Below, in pieces: positions 17,886-28,426 of a stretch of DNA of 64,000 nt. The position numbers were made by a program, and so were the translations under genes. The DNA lies in the NCBI GenBank assembly GCA_947495685.1, contig CANLZY010000016.1:62001-126000 (forward strand). The letters are read 5' to 3'. The notes below the pieces were generated by a model. The model did not search any database. It had not been told where the DNA came from and saw only the letters and a list, made by a program, of their open reading frames with translations. The stretch's first letter is position 1. Each line of letters begins with the position of its first letter. This DNA comes from an uncultured Tropicimonas sp. (GTDB lineage: Bacteria > Pseudomonadota > Alphaproteobacteria > Rhodobacterales > Rhodobacteraceae).

Positions 17886-19046
17886 ATGGAACCGCTATCC
17901 TGGGGCAGCATCATCGCCCAGATCTTCGCCCAGTTCACGCCGGTCTGGATCGGCATGGTCACTGTCTTTGTCCTGTCGATCCGGTTCAAGCGCCGTCTTG
18001 GTCTCTACGGCAAACTGTTCGATTCCACGGTCGGCATGATCGGTTTCGCGCTGGTCCTGTTCTGGGTCTTCACCGCGCTGTTTGCCGGCTCGATCATCAC
18101 CCATGATCCGCTGGGCCAACTGTCAGGGATGAAGAACAAGCTTCCCGGCACGCCTGTCCCAGACGGGGTGGATGTCTATGCCTATTACCTGCTTGGCGGC
18201 GACAACCTTGCCCGCGACGTGTTCAGCCGGATGGTGTCGGGATCGACGATCGTCATGCAGATCGCACCGCTTGCGACGCTCTTTGCCTTCATGGTCGGGA
18301 TAACACTTGGCCTGCCGGCGGCCTATTACGGTGGCAAGCTCGACATGTTCCTGTCGTTTCTTGCCAATCTGATCCTCGCCTTCCCGGTGATCCTGCTGTT
18401 CTACCTTCTGGTGACGCCCGAGATCGTGAAAACGGGGCTGCCCAAGTATATGGCGGGCGTTCTGTTCCTGTTTCCGATCGTGTTCATGGTGGTGCTGCTG
18501 AACGCACGTTTCTTCACGCAGCCGGCCAAGCGCGCGGCCTATCTGACGGCGACACTCGTGGTCGGCCTCTGGATCTATCTGGGCGTCGCCTGGAACACGG
18601 ATCCGCTCGGGATCATCTCCGTGCCGCCCAACATCCTGATCGTCTTTGTATCGGTGGTCTTCGTGAACGCACCCACCGTGTTCCGGATCGTTCGTGGCCT
18701 CGGCCTCGACATCAAGACCCGCGACTACGTGGCCGCCGCCCAGACCCGTGGCGAAGGCCCATGGTACACGATGCTCTGGGAGATCCTGCCAAATGCCCGC
18801 GGGCCGCTGATTGTCGATTTCTGCCTGCGCATCGGCTACACCACGATCCTCCTGGGGACCCTCGGCTTCTTTGGCCTTGGCCTTGCCCCGGAGAGCCCGG
18901 ACTGGGGCACCACGATCAATGACGGCCGCAAGCTGCTGTCGATATACCCGCACCCGGCCCTTGCGCCTGCACTGGCGCTGATGAGCCTGGTGCTGGGGCT
19001 GAACCTGCTGGCTGACGGCCTGCGCGAAGAAAGCCTGAAGGACTGA
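17886..19046 (+). CDS. ABC importer permease, DppC type, with extra membrane segments
   Basis: Second permease, 386 residues against about 280-310 for typical DppC. The N-terminal ~60 residues and an insertion at about 185-245 (MAGVLFLFPIVFMVVLLN and ATLVVGLWIYLGVAW) add hydrophobic segments. The family core is present: GGDNLARDVFSRMVSG, the EAA-type AAAQTRGEGPWYTMLWEILP, and the closing FFGLGLAPESPDWGTTIND. It pairs with the DppB-type protein and probably forms the channel heterodimer. The insertion splits the normal permease domain; whether it adds two spans needs a topology prediction. Confidence 0.9.
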   Translation: MEPLSWGSIIAQIFAQFTPVWIGMVTVFVLSIRFKRRLGLYGKLFDSTVGMIGFALVLFWVFTALFAGSIITHDPLGQLSGMKNKLPGTPVPDGVDVYAYYLLGGDNLARDVFSRMVSGSTIVMQIAPLATLFAFMVGITLGLPAAYYGGKLDMFLSFLANLILAFPVILLFYLLVTPEIVKTGLPKYMAGVLFLFPIVFMVVLLNARFFTQPAKRAAYLTATLVVGLWIYLGVAWNTDPLGIISVPPNILIVFVSVVFVNAPTVFRIVRGLGLDIKTRDYVAAAQTRGEGPWYTMLWEILPNARGPLIVDFCLRIGYTTILLGTLGFFGLGLAPESPDWGTTINDGRKLLSIYPHPALAPALALMSLVLGLNLLADGLREESLKD

Positions 19047-19158
19047 TGAGACCAACGCACTGCATCGCCAAGGGGCGCTCCATGCCAGCAGCCGGGGCGC
19101 CAACCCTCCGGTCCAAGCGAGGGGCTTCAGGACAGAAGACGTCACGGGCACCGGGATC

Positions 19159-19228
19159 GCGCGCGCAGCGCGCGCCCTGCCCAACCAGTTTCCAAGCCCG
19201 GTTCGGGCGCGGAAACAGGGCGGGAGCC
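19159..19228 (+). repeat. Structured dispersed repeat, copy B
   Basis: The first hairpin (GCGCGCG/CGCGCGC, loop CAG; 19159-19175) is followed by CCTGCCCAAC (19176-19185). Then come 32 bases folding as GTTTCC/GGAAAC around an inner GCCCG/CGGGC stem, and GGGCGGGAGCC (19218-19228). The copy lies inside the importer operon, between the second permease and the ATPase gene, 38 bases upstream of the ATPase ATG. Confidence 0.75.
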
Positions 19229-19266
19229 CCCGGCCACGCGACGCAACGAACAACTGGGAGCCAGAC

Positions 19267-21348
19267 ATGACCAAGTGGGACTATGACGGCCCGATCCTGG
19301 AGATTGACAAGCTTTCGATATCATTCTTCACCCGTTTGCGGGAGATCCCGGCGGTCATGGACTTTTCGGTCACTGTTCGTCCGGGCGAAGCCATGGGGTT
19401 GGTGGGAGAATCCGGTTGCGGCAAGTCGACTGTCGCCCTGGGCATCATGCAGGACCTTGGCGTGAACGGCCGCGTCGTTGGTGGTTCGATCAAGTTCAAG
19501 GGCCGCGATCTGAGCGAAATGAGCCCCGAGGAACTCCGCGACATTCGCGGCTCCGAGATCGCCATGATCTATCAGGAGCCCATGGCCAGCCTGAATCCTG
19601 CAATGAAAATCGGCCAACAGCTGATGGAAGTCCCCATGATCCACGAGGGGATCTCGAAATCCGAGGCCTGGAAACGGGCCCTCGAGGTGGTGACAGACGT
19701 TCGGTTACCCGACCCCAAACGCATGCTCAACTCCTATCCGCACCAGCTTTCCGGTGGTCAGCAACAGCGGATCGTCATCGCCATGGCGCTGATGTCCAAG
19801 CCGTCGTTGCTCATCCTCGACGAACCCACAACGGCGCTCGACGTGACGGTCGAAGCCGCCGTGGTCGATCTTGTGAAGGATCTCGGCAAGAAATACGGCA
19901 CGTCGATGCTGTTCATCAGCCACAATCTGGGGCTGGTCCTGGAGACCTGCGACAGGCTCTGTGTGATGTATTCCGGCGAGGCGGTCGAGCGTGGCTCCAT
20001 CCAGGACATCTTCGACGAGATGCAACACCCCTACACGCAGGCGTTGTTCCGCTCGATCCCGCTGCCGACCGCCGACAAGAACTCCCGCCCGCTGGTCGCC
20101 ATTCCGGGCAATTTCCCATTGCCACACGAACGGCCTCACGGCTGCAACTTTGGCCCGCGCTGCGACTATTTCGAGGCCGGACGTTGCGATTCAGGTGAGA
20201 TCGCGATGCATCCCGTCGCGGGCAACGAGCGGCATTCTACCCGGTGCCTGAAATTCCATGAAATCGACTGGCAAGCCCCCCTCGCCAAGGCCATTCAGGT
20301 TGAGTCCGGCGAGATCGGCAGGCCGATCCTCGAAATCAAGGACCTGAAGAAGTACTACGAGGTTTCGGCCAACGCCCTGTTCGGCGGCAGCCAGAAGGTG
20401 GTCAAGGCCAACGAGACCATCAGCTTTACCGCCCACGAGGGCGAAACACTGGCCATCGTCGGGGAATCCGGCTGCGGCAAGTCGACCTTTGCCAAGGTCC
20501 TGATGGGGCTGGAAACGGCCACCGAGGGCTCCATCCGGCTGGACGGTCAGTCGATCGAACAACTGCCGATCGAGCAACGGGACACCGCGTTGGTCTCTTC
20601 GGTGCAGATGGTGTTCCAGAACCCGTTCGACACGTTGAATCCGTCGATGACCGTGGGGCGGCAGATCGTCCGGGCACTGGAAATCTTCCGTATCGGAAAT
20701 TCCGAGGCCGAGCGCCGGGCGCGGATGCTGGAACTCCTGGACCTGGTGAAGCTGCCGCGCGCCTTTGCCGACCGGATGCCACGGCAACTTTCGGGCGGGC
20801 AGAAACAGCGAGTCGGGATTGCCCGCGCCTTTGCCGGCGGTGCCCGCATCGTTGTTGCCGACGAACCCGTGTCGGCGCTGGACGTGTCGGTGCAGGCGGC
20901 CGTCACCGACCTGCTGATGGAAATCCAGCGCGAGGAAAAGACCACGCTGCTGTTCATCTCGCACGACCTGTCGATCGTGCGCTATCTCAGCGACCGGGTG
21001 ATGGTCATGTACCTCGGACACGTCGTGGAACTGGGATCGACCGATCAGGTCTTTTCGCCGCCCTATCACCCCTACACCGAGGCGCTCCTGTCGGCGGTGC
21101 CGATCGCCGACACCTCGGTCCAGAAAAAGCACATCGTGCTGGAGGGCGACATCCCGTCGGCCATGAACCCGCCGCCCGGGTGTCCATTCCAGACCCGGTG
21201 CAACTGGAAATCCGAGGTGGCCGGTGGTCTCTGCGAGCGCGAAGTTCCCCCGATCCGCGATTTTGGTGACGGTCATCAGGTGAAATGTCACCTGCGGGAG
21301 GACCAGTTGAACACCATGGACCCGGTCATCACCTTTGCCGCAGAGTAA
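19267..21348 (+). CDS. Fused double ATPase of the ABC importer (DppD-DppF type)
   Basis: One 693-residue protein carries both nucleotide-binding domains that are usually separate. Domain 1 has Walker A GLVGESGCGKST (about 41-52), signature LSGGQQQR and Walker B LLILDEPTTALD. Domain 2 starts near residue 355, with AIVGESGCGKST, LSGGQKQR and RIVVADEPVSALD. Each is followed by the Cys-containing oligopeptide-transporter C-terminal motif (CNFGPRCDYF and CPFQTRCNW). It is separated from the permeases by 220 bases containing repeat copy B, but keeps the same orientation. It powers import at the cytoplasmic face. Confidence 0.94.
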   Translation: MTKWDYDGPILEIDKLSISFFTRLREIPAVMDFSVTVRPGEAMGLVGESGCGKSTVALGIMQDLGVNGRVVGGSIKFKGRDLSEMSPEELRDIRGSEIAMIYQEPMASLNPAMKIGQQLMEVPMIHEGISKSEAWKRALEVVTDVRLPDPKRMLNSYPHQLSGGQQQRIVIAMALMSKPSLLILDEPTTALDVTVEAAVVDLVKDLGKKYGTSMLFISHNLGLVLETCDRLCVMYSGEAVERGSIQDIFDEMQHPYTQALFRSIPLPTADKNSRPLVAIPGNFPLPHERPHGCNFGPRCDYFEAGRCDSGEIAMHPVAGNERHSTRCLKFHEIDWQAPLAKAIQVESGEIGRPILEIKDLKKYYEVSANALFGGSQKVVKANETISFTAHEGETLAIVGESGCGKSTFAKVLMGLETATEGSIRLDGQSIEQLPIEQRDTALVSSVQMVFQNPFDTLNPSMTVGRQIVRALEIFRIGNSEAERRARMLELLDLVKLPRAFADRMPRQLSGGQKQRVGIARAFAGGARIVVADEPVSALDVSVQAAVTDLLMEIQREEKTTLLFISHDLSIVRYLSDRVMVMYLGHVVELGSTDQVFSPPYHPYTEALLSAVPIADTSVQKKHIVLEGDIPSAMNPPPGCPFQTRCNWKSEVAGGLCEREVPPIRDFGDGHQVKCHLREDQLNTMDPVITFAAE

Positions 21349-21849
21349 GGTCGACCGGCGCCAACGGGGCATGGGGCCACACCGGTAGGCGCGCTCTCTT
21401 TGCGGGACCAGATCATCAAGGCAATGCAGCGACTGCTGCCAATCCGCCGGAGCGCTCCGGCATGCGTCGACGGCCCCGGCCCCGGATGACGGATGACGGC
21501 CTTGAGCATCGCGCCCTTCGTGCGGCATGGCTCCTGCCAGCATGAGATCGCACCGTCAGGTCTGAACAACCGCTTGGACATGACTCCTTTCAAGCGTCCT
21601 GCAAGCCGAAGATCACGCCTGACCGGCTTAATTCGTCGCTTGCAGGCATTGGTTCGCCCCGACAGATCATTGCAAGGCGCCGGAGGCCGAAGAAAATCAA
21701 TTCGGAAAGTTATCACATAAAAACAGTATGTTGAAAGACTCTAACGGGTGATGACCCGGGATTTTCGTACCTACCATTGCACCTGATATGGCGGATCGGC
21801 TATGATGCGCCAACAAGATATAGCGGTGCGCCCAAATCGCAGGCAAAGA
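21349..21849. other. Region between the importer operon and gyrA
   Basis: No supported gene lies in these ~500 bases. There is a 16-base perfect palindrome GCCGGAGCGCTCCGGC (21446-21461) that can fold as a 6-bp hairpin after the importer operon, and a small CGGGT/ACCCG hairpin at 21745-21758. The gyrA promoter lies at 21777-21806. Confidence 0.6.
21777..21806 (+). promoter_or_regulatory. Sigma-70-type promoter of gyrA
   Basis: TTGCAC (21777-21782), an 18-base spacer and TATGAT (21801-21806) form a good promoter that would start transcription near 21813, 37 bases before the gyrA ATG at 21850. The in-frame ATG codons at 21802 and 21805 fall inside the -10 box and so cannot be used from this promoter, which supports the shorter start. 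Confidence 0.65.
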
Positions 21850-24618
21850 ATGACCGATACCCCGGAACCTCCTGAAAACCAAGAAGAAGATCGCCCGGAC
21901 CGTCCGACCTATGACGGGCCAACGATCTCCATCTCCGAGGAGATGAAAACCTCCTACCTCGATTACGCCATGAGCGTGATCGTGAGCCGGGCCATTCCCG
22001 ATCTGCGGGATGGGTTGAAACCGGTGCACCGGCGCATCCTCTATGCGATGCACGAAACCAACAACACGCACGAAAAGTCGTATCGCAAATCCGCCCGCCC
22101 CGTCGGCGACACGATGGGCAAGTATCACCCGCATGGCGACAGCGCGATCTATGACGCGCTGGTGCGGATGGCACAGCCGTTCTCGATGTCGCTGCCACTG
22201 CTGGATGGACAGGGCAACTTCGGTTCCATGGACGGCGACAACGCCGCCGCCATGCGGTACACTGAGGTCCGGATGGACAAGCCGGCGGCCTACCTGCTGG
22301 CCGACATCGACAAGGACACCGTCGATTTCCAGGACAACTATGACGGCAAGGACCGCGAACCCTCGGTTCTGCCGGCGCGCTATCCGAACATGCTGGTCAA
22401 CGGCGCGGGCGGTATTGCCGTCGGCATGGCGACCAATATCCCACCGCACAACCTGGGCGAAGTGATCGATGCCACGCTGGCGTTGATCGAGGATCCGGAT
22501 CTCACGTCCGAGCAGTTGATCGAATACGTCCCCGGCCCCGATTTCCCCACCGGCGGTGTCATGCTGGGCCGCTCTGGCGCCCGCAAGGCTTACCTGGAGG
22601 GACGTGGGTCTGTCGTCATCCGGGCCAAGGCCCGTGTCGAAGAGATCCGCAAGGACCGCTTTGCCATCGTGCTCGACGAGATCCCCTATCAGGTCAACAA
22701 GGCCACGATGATCGAAAAGATCGCCGAAATGGTCCGCGACAAGAAGATCGAAGGCATCGCGCACGTTCAGGATGAATCCGACCGGATCGGCGTGCGGGTG
22801 GTGATCGAACTGAAGCGGGACGCGACACCCGACGTGGTGCTGAACCAGCTCTGGCGCTTCACCCCCATGCAGACCCATTTCGGCTGCAACATGCTGGCGC
22901 TGAACGGCGGTCGCCCGGAGCAGTTGACGCTGCGCGACTTCCTGACTGCTTTCCTCGATTTCCGCGAAGAAGTCGTCGCCCGCCGTACGGCATTCGAGCT
23001 GCGCAAGGCGCGCGAACGCTCGCACATTCTTTGTGGACTCGCCGTTGCGGTCACCAATGTGGACGAGATCGTCGCGACCATCCGGTCGTCGGCAGATCCG
23101 GCCGAGGCCCGCGCGAAACTGATGACCCGCCGCTGGCCGGCGGAAGACATCGCACCCTATATCCGGCTGATCGACGACCCGACCCACAAGATGAACGAGG
23201 ACGGGACGTACAACCTGTCTGAAACCCAGGCCCGCGCTATCCTGGAACTGCGTCTGCAACGCCTGACCGCCATGGGCGTCAAGGAAGTGACGGACGAGTT
23301 GCAGGACCTGGCCGCGAAGATCATGGATTACCTCGCCATCCTGCGCTCGCGCGACCGGATCATGGAGATCATCTCGAACGAGCTGAACGAGGTACGCACC
23401 CAATTCGCCGTGCCGCGCCGCACCGAGATCGTCGATTGGTCCGGCGACATGGAGGACGAGGACCTTATCGAGCGCGAAGACATGGTCGTGACGGTTACCC
23501 AGACCGGCTATATCAAGCGCACGCCGCTGTCCGATTTCCGCGCCCAGCGTCGCGGCGGCAAGGGCCTCAGCAGCATGTCGACCAAGGACGATGACGTGGT
23601 GACGACGCTGTTCGTGGCAAACACCCATACGCAGCTGCTGTTCTTCACGACGGAGGGCATGGTCTACAAGCTGAAGACCTGGCGCCTGCCGGCCGCTGGC
23701 CGCAACGCCAAGGGCAAGGCCATCGTCAACATCCTGCCGATCCCCAACGGGGTGTCGATTGCCGCGATCATGCCGGTGGACCGCGACGAGGACGAATGGG
23801 CAGATCTGCAGATTGTCTTTGCCACCTCGGCCGGGACCGTCCGGCGCAACCGGCTGTCGGATTTCACCAACGTGATGCGCAACGGCAAGATCGCGATGAA
23901 GTTCGAGGACGAGCACGCCGACACCAAGCTGATCAATGCCCGGATCTGTTCCGAGGATGACGACGTGATGCTGGTGACCAGTTCGGGCCGGGCGATCCGT
24001 TTCCCGAGCACGGCCGTGCGGGTGTTCAACAGCCGCAGTTCGGTTGGCGTGCGCGGCATTCGGCTGGGCAAGGACGATACGGTTGTCTCGATGTCGGTCA
24101 TTCGCCACTTTGAGGCCGAGGCTTCCGAGCGCGCCGCCTATCTCAAGCAACGCCGCCTGATGGCCGGCGCCATCGACGAAGACGTCGAGGCCGACGATGA
24201 CGAGGAGGCGGTGGCCGAAGGCCAGCTGAGCCCCGAACGTTACGCCGAGATGTCGGCCGCCGAAGACCTGATCCTGACCATCACCGCCCAAGGTGCCGGC
24301 AAGACCAGTTCCAGCCACGATTACCCGGTACGCGGGCGTGGTGGCCAGGGCGTGGCCGCAATGGATCGTGCCATGCGCGGTGGTGCCATTGTCGCCTGCT
24401 TCCCGATCGAGTCCGACGACCAGATCATGTTGGCCACCTCAACCGGCCAATCGATCCGTTGCCCGGTCGATGGCATCTCCTTCCGCTCGCGTGGCGCGGG
24501 CGGTGTGCGGGTGTTCAACACCGCCGTCGGCGAAGAGGTCGTGTCGGTTGCCCGCATTGTTGAACAAGGCGAAGACGACGCTGACGGAGATGACGGCGAA
24601 GCCTCCGCCGAGGCGTGA
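21850..24618 (+). CDS. gyrA: DNA gyrase subunit A
   Basis: GyrA cuts and rejoins the DNA gate segment of gyrase. The 922-residue protein has the catalytic tyrosine in [10 protein letters not shown], the quinolone-determining stretch [13 protein letters not shown] with the wild-type Ser and Asp, and the GyrA box QRRGGKG that enables DNA wrapping. The C-terminal beta-pinwheel carries an acidic insertion ([15 protein letters not shown]), common in alphaproteobacteria. The start [11 protein letters not shown] is chosen from the promoter position and an AGGC-type ribosome site. A strong terminator follows. Confidence 0.97.
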   Translation: MTDTPEPPENQEEDRPDRPTYDGPTISISEEMKTSYLDYAMSVIVSRAIPDLRDGLKPVHRRILYAMHETNNTHEKSYRKSARPVGDTMGKYHPHGDSAIYDALVRMAQPFSMSLPLLDGQGNFGSMDGDNAAAMRYTEVRMDKPAAYLLADIDKDTVDFQDNYDGKDREPSVLPARYPNMLVNGAGGIAVGMATNIPPHNLGEVIDATLALIEDPDLTSEQLIEYVPGPDFPTGGVMLGRSGARKAYLEGRGSVVIRAKARVEEIRKDRFAIVLDEIPYQVNKATMIEKIAEMVRDKKIEGIAHVQDESDRIGVRVVIELKRDATPDVVLNQLWRFTPMQTHFGCNMLALNGGRPEQLTLRDFLTAFLDFREEVVARRTAFELRKARERSHILCGLAVAVTNVDEIVATIRSSADPAEARAKLMTRRWPAEDIAPYIRLIDDPTHKMNEDGTYNLSETQARAILELRLQRLTAMGVKEVTDELQDLAAKIMDYLAILRSRDRIMEIISNELNEVRTQFAVPRRTEIVDWSGDMEDEDLIEREDMVVTVTQTGYIKRTPLSDFRAQRRGGKGLSSMSTKDDDVVTTLFVANTHTQLLFFTTEGMVYKLKTWRLPAAGRNAKGKAIVNILPIPNGVSIAAIMPVDRDEDEWADLQIVFATSAGTVRRNRLSDFTNVMRNGKIAMKFEDEHADTKLINARICSEDDDVMLVTSSGRAIRFPSTAVRVFNSRSSVGVRGIRLGKDDTVVSMSVIRHFEAEASERAAYLKQRRLMAGAIDEDVEADDDEEAVAEGQLSPERYAEMSAAEDLILTITAQGAGKTSSSHDYPVRGRGGQGVAAMDRAMRGGAIVACFPIESDDQIMLATSTGQSIRCPVDGISFRSRGAGGVRVFNTAVGEEVVSVARIVEQGEDDADGDDGEASAEA

Positions 24619-24625
24619 ATTCGAC

Positions 24626-24655
24626 AAAACGGGGGCACGAACATGCCCCCGTTTT
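24626..24655 (+). terminator. Terminator of gyrA
   Basis: AAAACGGGGGCA (24626-24637) and TGCCCCCGTTTT (24644-24655) form a perfect 12-bp stem with a 6-base loop and a terminal TTTT, 8 bases after the stop codon. The symmetrical A and T ends mean that it can work in both directions. Confidence 0.85.
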
Positions 24656-24886
24656 GCGTTCATCCAAGAAATCTTGAGTGTTTCGCGCATACCGTCGCCT
24701 TGATTGCCGGTTTGGAAACACTCTGTTCGCGTTAACCTTCACAATCAAAAGCGAAAATCTCCCCATTTCGCCCCTGAACCTGCCGTGTTCGTGAACAATC
24801 CTGCAGGTGTACAAGAATTGTTGCCGCAGATCATGTGTCAGACCTGGTAAGAGTACGTTTGCGCAGCGCATATCAGGGGACTGAAC

Positions 24887-25489
24887 ATGCAAGACCAAAC
24901 CAGTGATCGACTGGTTCTGAGTGCTCCGGCGCAGAATCTGCTGCGAATTCTGATTGCCTCCTATTTTCTCGCAGGTGCCATCGGGTTGATCCCCGGCTCT
25001 GACCTGACGCCGCTGTTCGGGCGTGTGCTGCCCGAACAGATCGCCGGACCGTCGGCCGCCTGCTTTGTTTTCGTGCTGTCGTACCTGGTGATGATCGGTG
25101 TGTGGCTGCGCGGCGCGGCGCTCACGCTTGCCATCGTGACCTTCTGGGCAAGCTACCTGAGAATGATGGACATGGGCATCGCAGATGAGCTTGGCGGCTT
25201 TTGGCGTGACCTGGCATTGATCGCATCCTTGATGCTGACCTATGCCGAAACCGACCCGAAGAACCGGGAAAAACGCGCCCCGCTGCGGTGCGAGCCCTCC
25301 GACGCCGATGTGGATCCGCATCCGCAGGTCCGCCCTCGGCAACCGGCGGCTGCGCGCCCTCTGCCCGATGGCCCGACCGATCAGACCGGCAGCCCGGTTG
25401 TCCGTCACGACCATCTTCGCCAACCGGTCTCCTCGGAAGAGCTGGAACACATCTTCCGCGAGGAATTCCGACAAGCCCGGACCAGCTAG
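24887..25489 (+). CDS. Small DoxX-like membrane protein of unknown function
   Basis: A 200-residue protein with about four hydrophobic segments in the first 125 residues ([60 protein letters not shown]), then a hydrophilic, Pro/Arg/Asp-rich tail of ~75 residues that is probably cytoplasmic. The layout recalls DoxX/DUF417-type proteins, but I do not recognise a specific family. An AGGGGA ribosome site lies 8 bases before the ATG. It stands between the gyrA terminator and trmFO, 40 bases upstream of the latter, and may be cotranscribed with it. Confidence 0.7.
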   Translation: MQDQTSDRLVLSAPAQNLLRILIASYFLAGAIGLIPGSDLTPLFGRVLPEQIAGPSAACFVFVLSYLVMIGVWLRGAALTLAIVTFWASYLRMMDMGIADELGGFWRDLALIASLMLTYAETDPKNREKRAPLRCEPSDADVDPHPQVRPRQPAAARPLPDGPTDQTGSPVVRHDHLRQPVSSEELEHIFREEFRQARTS

Positions 25490-25529
25490 GACCTTTCCAA
25501 AGTCGGTCGTATCCCCTAGATCGGCCAGC

Positions 25530-26900
25530 ATGACACGCGCAATTCACATCGTCGGAGGCGGCATGGCCGGCTCCGAAGCCGCCTGGCAGGCCGTCCAAAT
25601 GGGCGTGCCTGTCGTTCTTCACGAGATGCGGCCCAAGGTTGGAACCTTTGCCCACCACACGGGCAACCTGGCCGAAATGGTCTGCTCCAACTCGTTCCGG
25701 TCGGATGACGACGAGAACAACGCGGTTGGCCTGCTGCACTGGGAGATGCGGACAGCCAACGGGCTGATCATGACCACCGCCGATGCCCATTCCCTGCCCG
25801 CTGGCGGCGCGCTGGCGGTGGATCGGGACCAGTTCTCGCAATCCGTCACGGAAAAGCTGCGGGCGCATCCGCTGGTCACGGTGGTCGAGGACGAAATCAC
25901 CGACCTGCCAGGCCCCGACGCCGGCCCGGTGATCATCGCCACCGGCCCGCTGACATCGGGCGCACTGGCCCAGGCGATCGCCGCCGAAACCGGCCAGGAT
26001 GCGCTGGCCTTTTTCGACGCCATCGCGCCCATCGTCTATGCCGAGTCCGTCGACATGGACGTGGCCTGGATGCAATCGCGCTATGACAAGGGCGATACCG
26101 AGGAAGAGCGCACCGCCTATCTGAACTGCCCGATGGACAAGGCGCAGTACGAAGCCTTCATCGACGCCCTGCTGGCCGCGGACAAGACCGAGTTCAAACC
26201 GGGTGAAACCGCTGGCTACTTCGACGGCTGCCTGCCGATCGAGGTCATGGCCGAACGCGGTCGCGAGACCCTGCGCTTTGGTCCGATGAAGCCGGTCGGG
26301 CTCACCAACAGCCACAACCCGACGGAAAAGGCCTATGCCGTGGTGCAGTTGCGCCGCGACAACGCGCTTGGCACCCTGTTCAACATCGTCGGCTTCCAGA
26401 CCAAGATGAAATACGGCGCCCAGACCGAGGTGTTCCGGATGATCCCGGGGCTGGAAAACGCCCGGTTCGCGCGGCTTGGCGGCATCCACCGCAACACCTT
26501 CATCAATTCTCCGACGCTGCTGGACGACCAGATGCGCCTGCGCGGCAGGCCGCACCTGCGGTTTGCGGGCCAGATCACCGGGGTCGAGGGCTACGTGGAA
26601 AGCGCCGCGATGGGGTTGTTGGCCGGGCGTATGGCCGCTGCCGAGGTTTTGGGGCAAAGCCTGCCCCCGGTTCCGGTCGACACGGCGATGGGTGCCCTGC
26701 TGACACACATCACCGGTGGTGCAGAGGCCAAGACGTTCCAACCGATGAATGTCAATTTCGGCCTGTTCCGTCCAGTGGATGCCAAGGGTGGCCGGCGGGG
26801 GCGCAAGGTGCGCTACAAGATCTACACCGACCGGGCCAAGGCCGCGTGGTGCGACTGGCTGGGGCTTCCCGCGCCCGCAACGGTCGACGCCGACACGTGA
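25530..26900 (+). CDS. trmFO: Folate/FAD-dependent tRNA (uracil-54-C5) methyltransferase TrmFO
   Basis: TrmFO methylates U54 in the T-loop of tRNA, using methylene-tetrahydrofolate as carbon donor and FADH2. The 456-residue protein begins with the FAD-binding [16 protein letters not shown] and keeps the family features [11 protein letters not shown] (with the conserved Cys), [15 protein letters not shown] and [18 protein letters not shown]. It is the TrmFO subfamily, not GidA/MnmG, as shown by its length and the CLPIE motif. The ATG at 25530 starts right at the dinucleotide-binding strand. A small membrane ORF follows after 16 bases. Confidence 0.96.
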   Translation: MTRAIHIVGGGMAGSEAAWQAVQMGVPVVLHEMRPKVGTFAHHTGNLAEMVCSNSFRSDDDENNAVGLLHWEMRTANGLIMTTADAHSLPAGGALAVDRDQFSQSVTEKLRAHPLVTVVEDEITDLPGPDAGPVIIATGPLTSGALAQAIAAETGQDALAFFDAIAPIVYAESVDMDVAWMQSRYDKGDTEEERTAYLNCPMDKAQYEAFIDALLAADKTEFKPGETAGYFDGCLPIEVMAERGRETLRFGPMKPVGLTNSHNPTEKAYAVVQLRRDNALGTLFNIVGFQTKMKYGAQTEVFRMIPGLENARFARLGGIHRNTFINSPTLLDDQMRLRGRPHLRFAGQITGVEGYVESAAMGLLAGRMAAAEVLGQSLPPVPVDTAMGALLTHITGGAEAKTFQPMNVNFGLFRPVDAKGGRRGRKVRYKIYTDRAKAAWCDWLGLPAPATVDADT

Positions 26901-26916
26901 ACCGGAGAGCGCCGCG

Positions 26917-27105
26917 ATGAACTACCTGCTTGCCCTGTTGTTGCCACCGCTGTCGATCATGATCGCCGGGCGGTTCTGGCTCGGCCTGCTGGTCGCGCCG
27001 ATCTGGGTGCTGGCGCTGATATTTTCCGGGGGGCTGACGCATCCGATGTTCATCCTGCTGGCCTGGCTGATCATCCACCAAAGCAACGTCAGCCGCGGGA
27101 GTTGA
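26917..27105 (+). CDS. 62-residue hydrophobic protein between trmFO and gluQRS
   Basis: A small ORF with a GGAG ribosome site, ATG at 26917, and two or three hydrophobic segments (LLALLLPPLSIMIAGRF, LVAPIWVLALIFSG, FILLAWLIIHQ). The LLPPLSI stretch near the N-terminus resembles the short Pmp3/YqaE-type membrane proteins, but the remainder does not match well enough for me to name it. It lies 16 bases after trmFO and 10 before gluQRS, all in one direction, so it is most likely translated as part of a tRNA-modification operon. Confidence 0.7.
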   Translation: MNYLLALLLPPLSIMIAGRFWLGLLVAPIWVLALIFSGGLTHPMFILLAWLIIHQSNVSRGS

Positions 27106-27115
27106 CCGCCAAGCG

Positions 27116-27970
27116 ATGAGAACCCGCTTCGCCCCTTCGCCGACCGGTCCGCTGCACCTCGGGCACGCCTATTCGGCGATCCTCGCCCATGACATGGCCA
27201 CGGCGGCGGGCGGCACCTTTCTGTTGCGGATCGAGGACATCGACCAAGGCCGCGCCCGCCCGGAATGGGAGGCCGCCATCTACGACGATCTTCACTGGCT
27301 CGGGCTGTCATGGCCGGTGCCGGTCATGCGGCAATCGGACCGCCTGCCGACCTATCGCGCTGCGCTCGAAAGCCTTTGGACGCGTGGGTTGCTGTACCCC
27401 TGTACCTGCCGCCGGCGCGACATCCAGGAGGCGGCCCAGGCCCCACAGGAAGGCGGGGCGCCACTCATGGGCCCAGATGGACTTGTCTATCCCGGCACCT
27501 GCCGCGTCACGCCGCGCGACGGGCCGATGCCCCTGGATCAGGCGTTGCGTCTCGACATGAGACTGGCGTCAAAACACACTGGCATTATTGAGTTTTCAGA
27601 ATCCGGATCGGGTCCATCAGGACAGGCAGGCACGGTTCGAGTCGACCCGAACACGTTGATCCACGAGATCGGCGATATCGTCCTGTCTCGCCGCGATATG
27701 GGAACATCTTACCACCTGTCGGTGGTCATCGACGACGCTGCGCAGGGCATCACCCATGTGGTCCGTGGCCAGGACCTGTTCGATGCCACCGCGATCCACG
27801 TCGTGCTGCAACGGCTGCTCGGCCTGCCAACGCCGGAGTATCATCACCACACCTTGATCCGAGACGAGTCCGGCAAGCGCCTGGCAAAACGCGACGACGC
27901 CCGCGCCATTTCACGTTATCGCGCGGATGGCGACACGCCGGATGACATTCGCCGCCGGATCGGCCTGTAA
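27116..27970 (+). CDS. gluQ: Glutamyl-Q tRNA(Asp) synthetase GluQRS
   Basis: GluQRS activates glutamate and attaches it to the queuosine base of tRNA-Asp. The 284-residue protein is a truncated class I GluRS: RTRFAPSPTGPLHLGHAYSA with the HIGH-type motif (HLGH), a LLRIEDID element, a zinc-site cysteine pair (YPCTCRRRDI, later YPGTC), and KRLAKRDDA as the KMSKS equivalent. It lacks the anticodon-binding domain, which separates it from GltX. It lies 10 bases after the small membrane ORF. Confidence 0.94.
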   Translation: MRTRFAPSPTGPLHLGHAYSAILAHDMATAAGGTFLLRIEDIDQGRARPEWEAAIYDDLHWLGLSWPVPVMRQSDRLPTYRAALESLWTRGLLYPCTCRRRDIQEAAQAPQEGGAPLMGPDGLVYPGTCRVTPRDGPMPLDQALRLDMRLASKHTGIIEFSESGSGPSGQAGTVRVDPNTLIHEIGDIVLSRRDMGTSYHLSVVIDDAAQGITHVVRGQDLFDATAIHVVLQRLLGLPTPEYHHHTLIRDESGKRLAKRDDARAISRYRADGDTPDDIRRRIGL

Positions 27971-28000
27971 CGCATCGATTGTTGGCGGCCCTTCAACGCG

Positions 28001-28360
28001 TCACTCCATCGGAGCCATGATTTCGACTTCAGCGCCTGACCGCACCGCCGTATAGAAACAACTGCGCCGGTTGGTGTGACAGGCCGGTCCTTCCTGACGG
28101 ACGCGAACCAACAGGCAATCGCGATCGCAATCGACCCTCAGGTCGACCAACGCCTGCGTGTGTCCGGAGCTTTCGCCCTTGACCCAGAACGATTGCCGAG
28201 ATCTGGACCAATAGGTTACCCGACCAGTTTCAAGCGTCTTGGCAACGGCTTCGGCATTCATCCAGGCCATCATCAGCACATCGCCGGACTCGTCGTCCTG
28301 GGCGATTGCGGGGATCAGGCCGTGTGCGTCATAGCGCAGGGCGTGTGGATCGAAGTCCAT
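28001..28360 (-). CDS. hisI: Phosphoribosyl-AMP cyclohydrolase HisI
   Basis: HisI opens the purine ring of PR-AMP in histidine biosynthesis. The 119-residue stand-alone enzyme (no HisE fusion) shows the metal-binding DCDRD, the zinc cysteines (VDCDRDC, GPACHTNRRSCFY), and the sequence WMNAEAVAKTLETGRVTYWSRSR in two adjoining parts. The start at 28358-28360 has a GGAGCAAG ribosome site; the longer frame to 28498 has no support. It converges with gluQRS and diverges from the IscU-like gene across 66 bases. Confidence 0.94.
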   Translation of the reverse strand: MDFDPHALRYDAHGLIPAIAQDDESGDVLMMAWMNAEAVAKTLETGRVTYWSRSRQSFWVKGESSGHTQALVDLRVDCDRDCLLVRVRQEGPACHTNRRSCFYTAVRSGAEVEIMAPME

Positions 28361-28426
28361 GGCTTGCTCCTTTGCAAATCGTTTTGGCAGGGCTATGAAG
28401 GCAGAACTCGCCCCGGAGGACAGGCA

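Noticed and set aside
21697-24318. 873-codon minus-strand open frame opposite gyrA
   Set aside because: Antisense frames stay open because of GC-rich third positions; gyrA on the plus strand is unmistakable.
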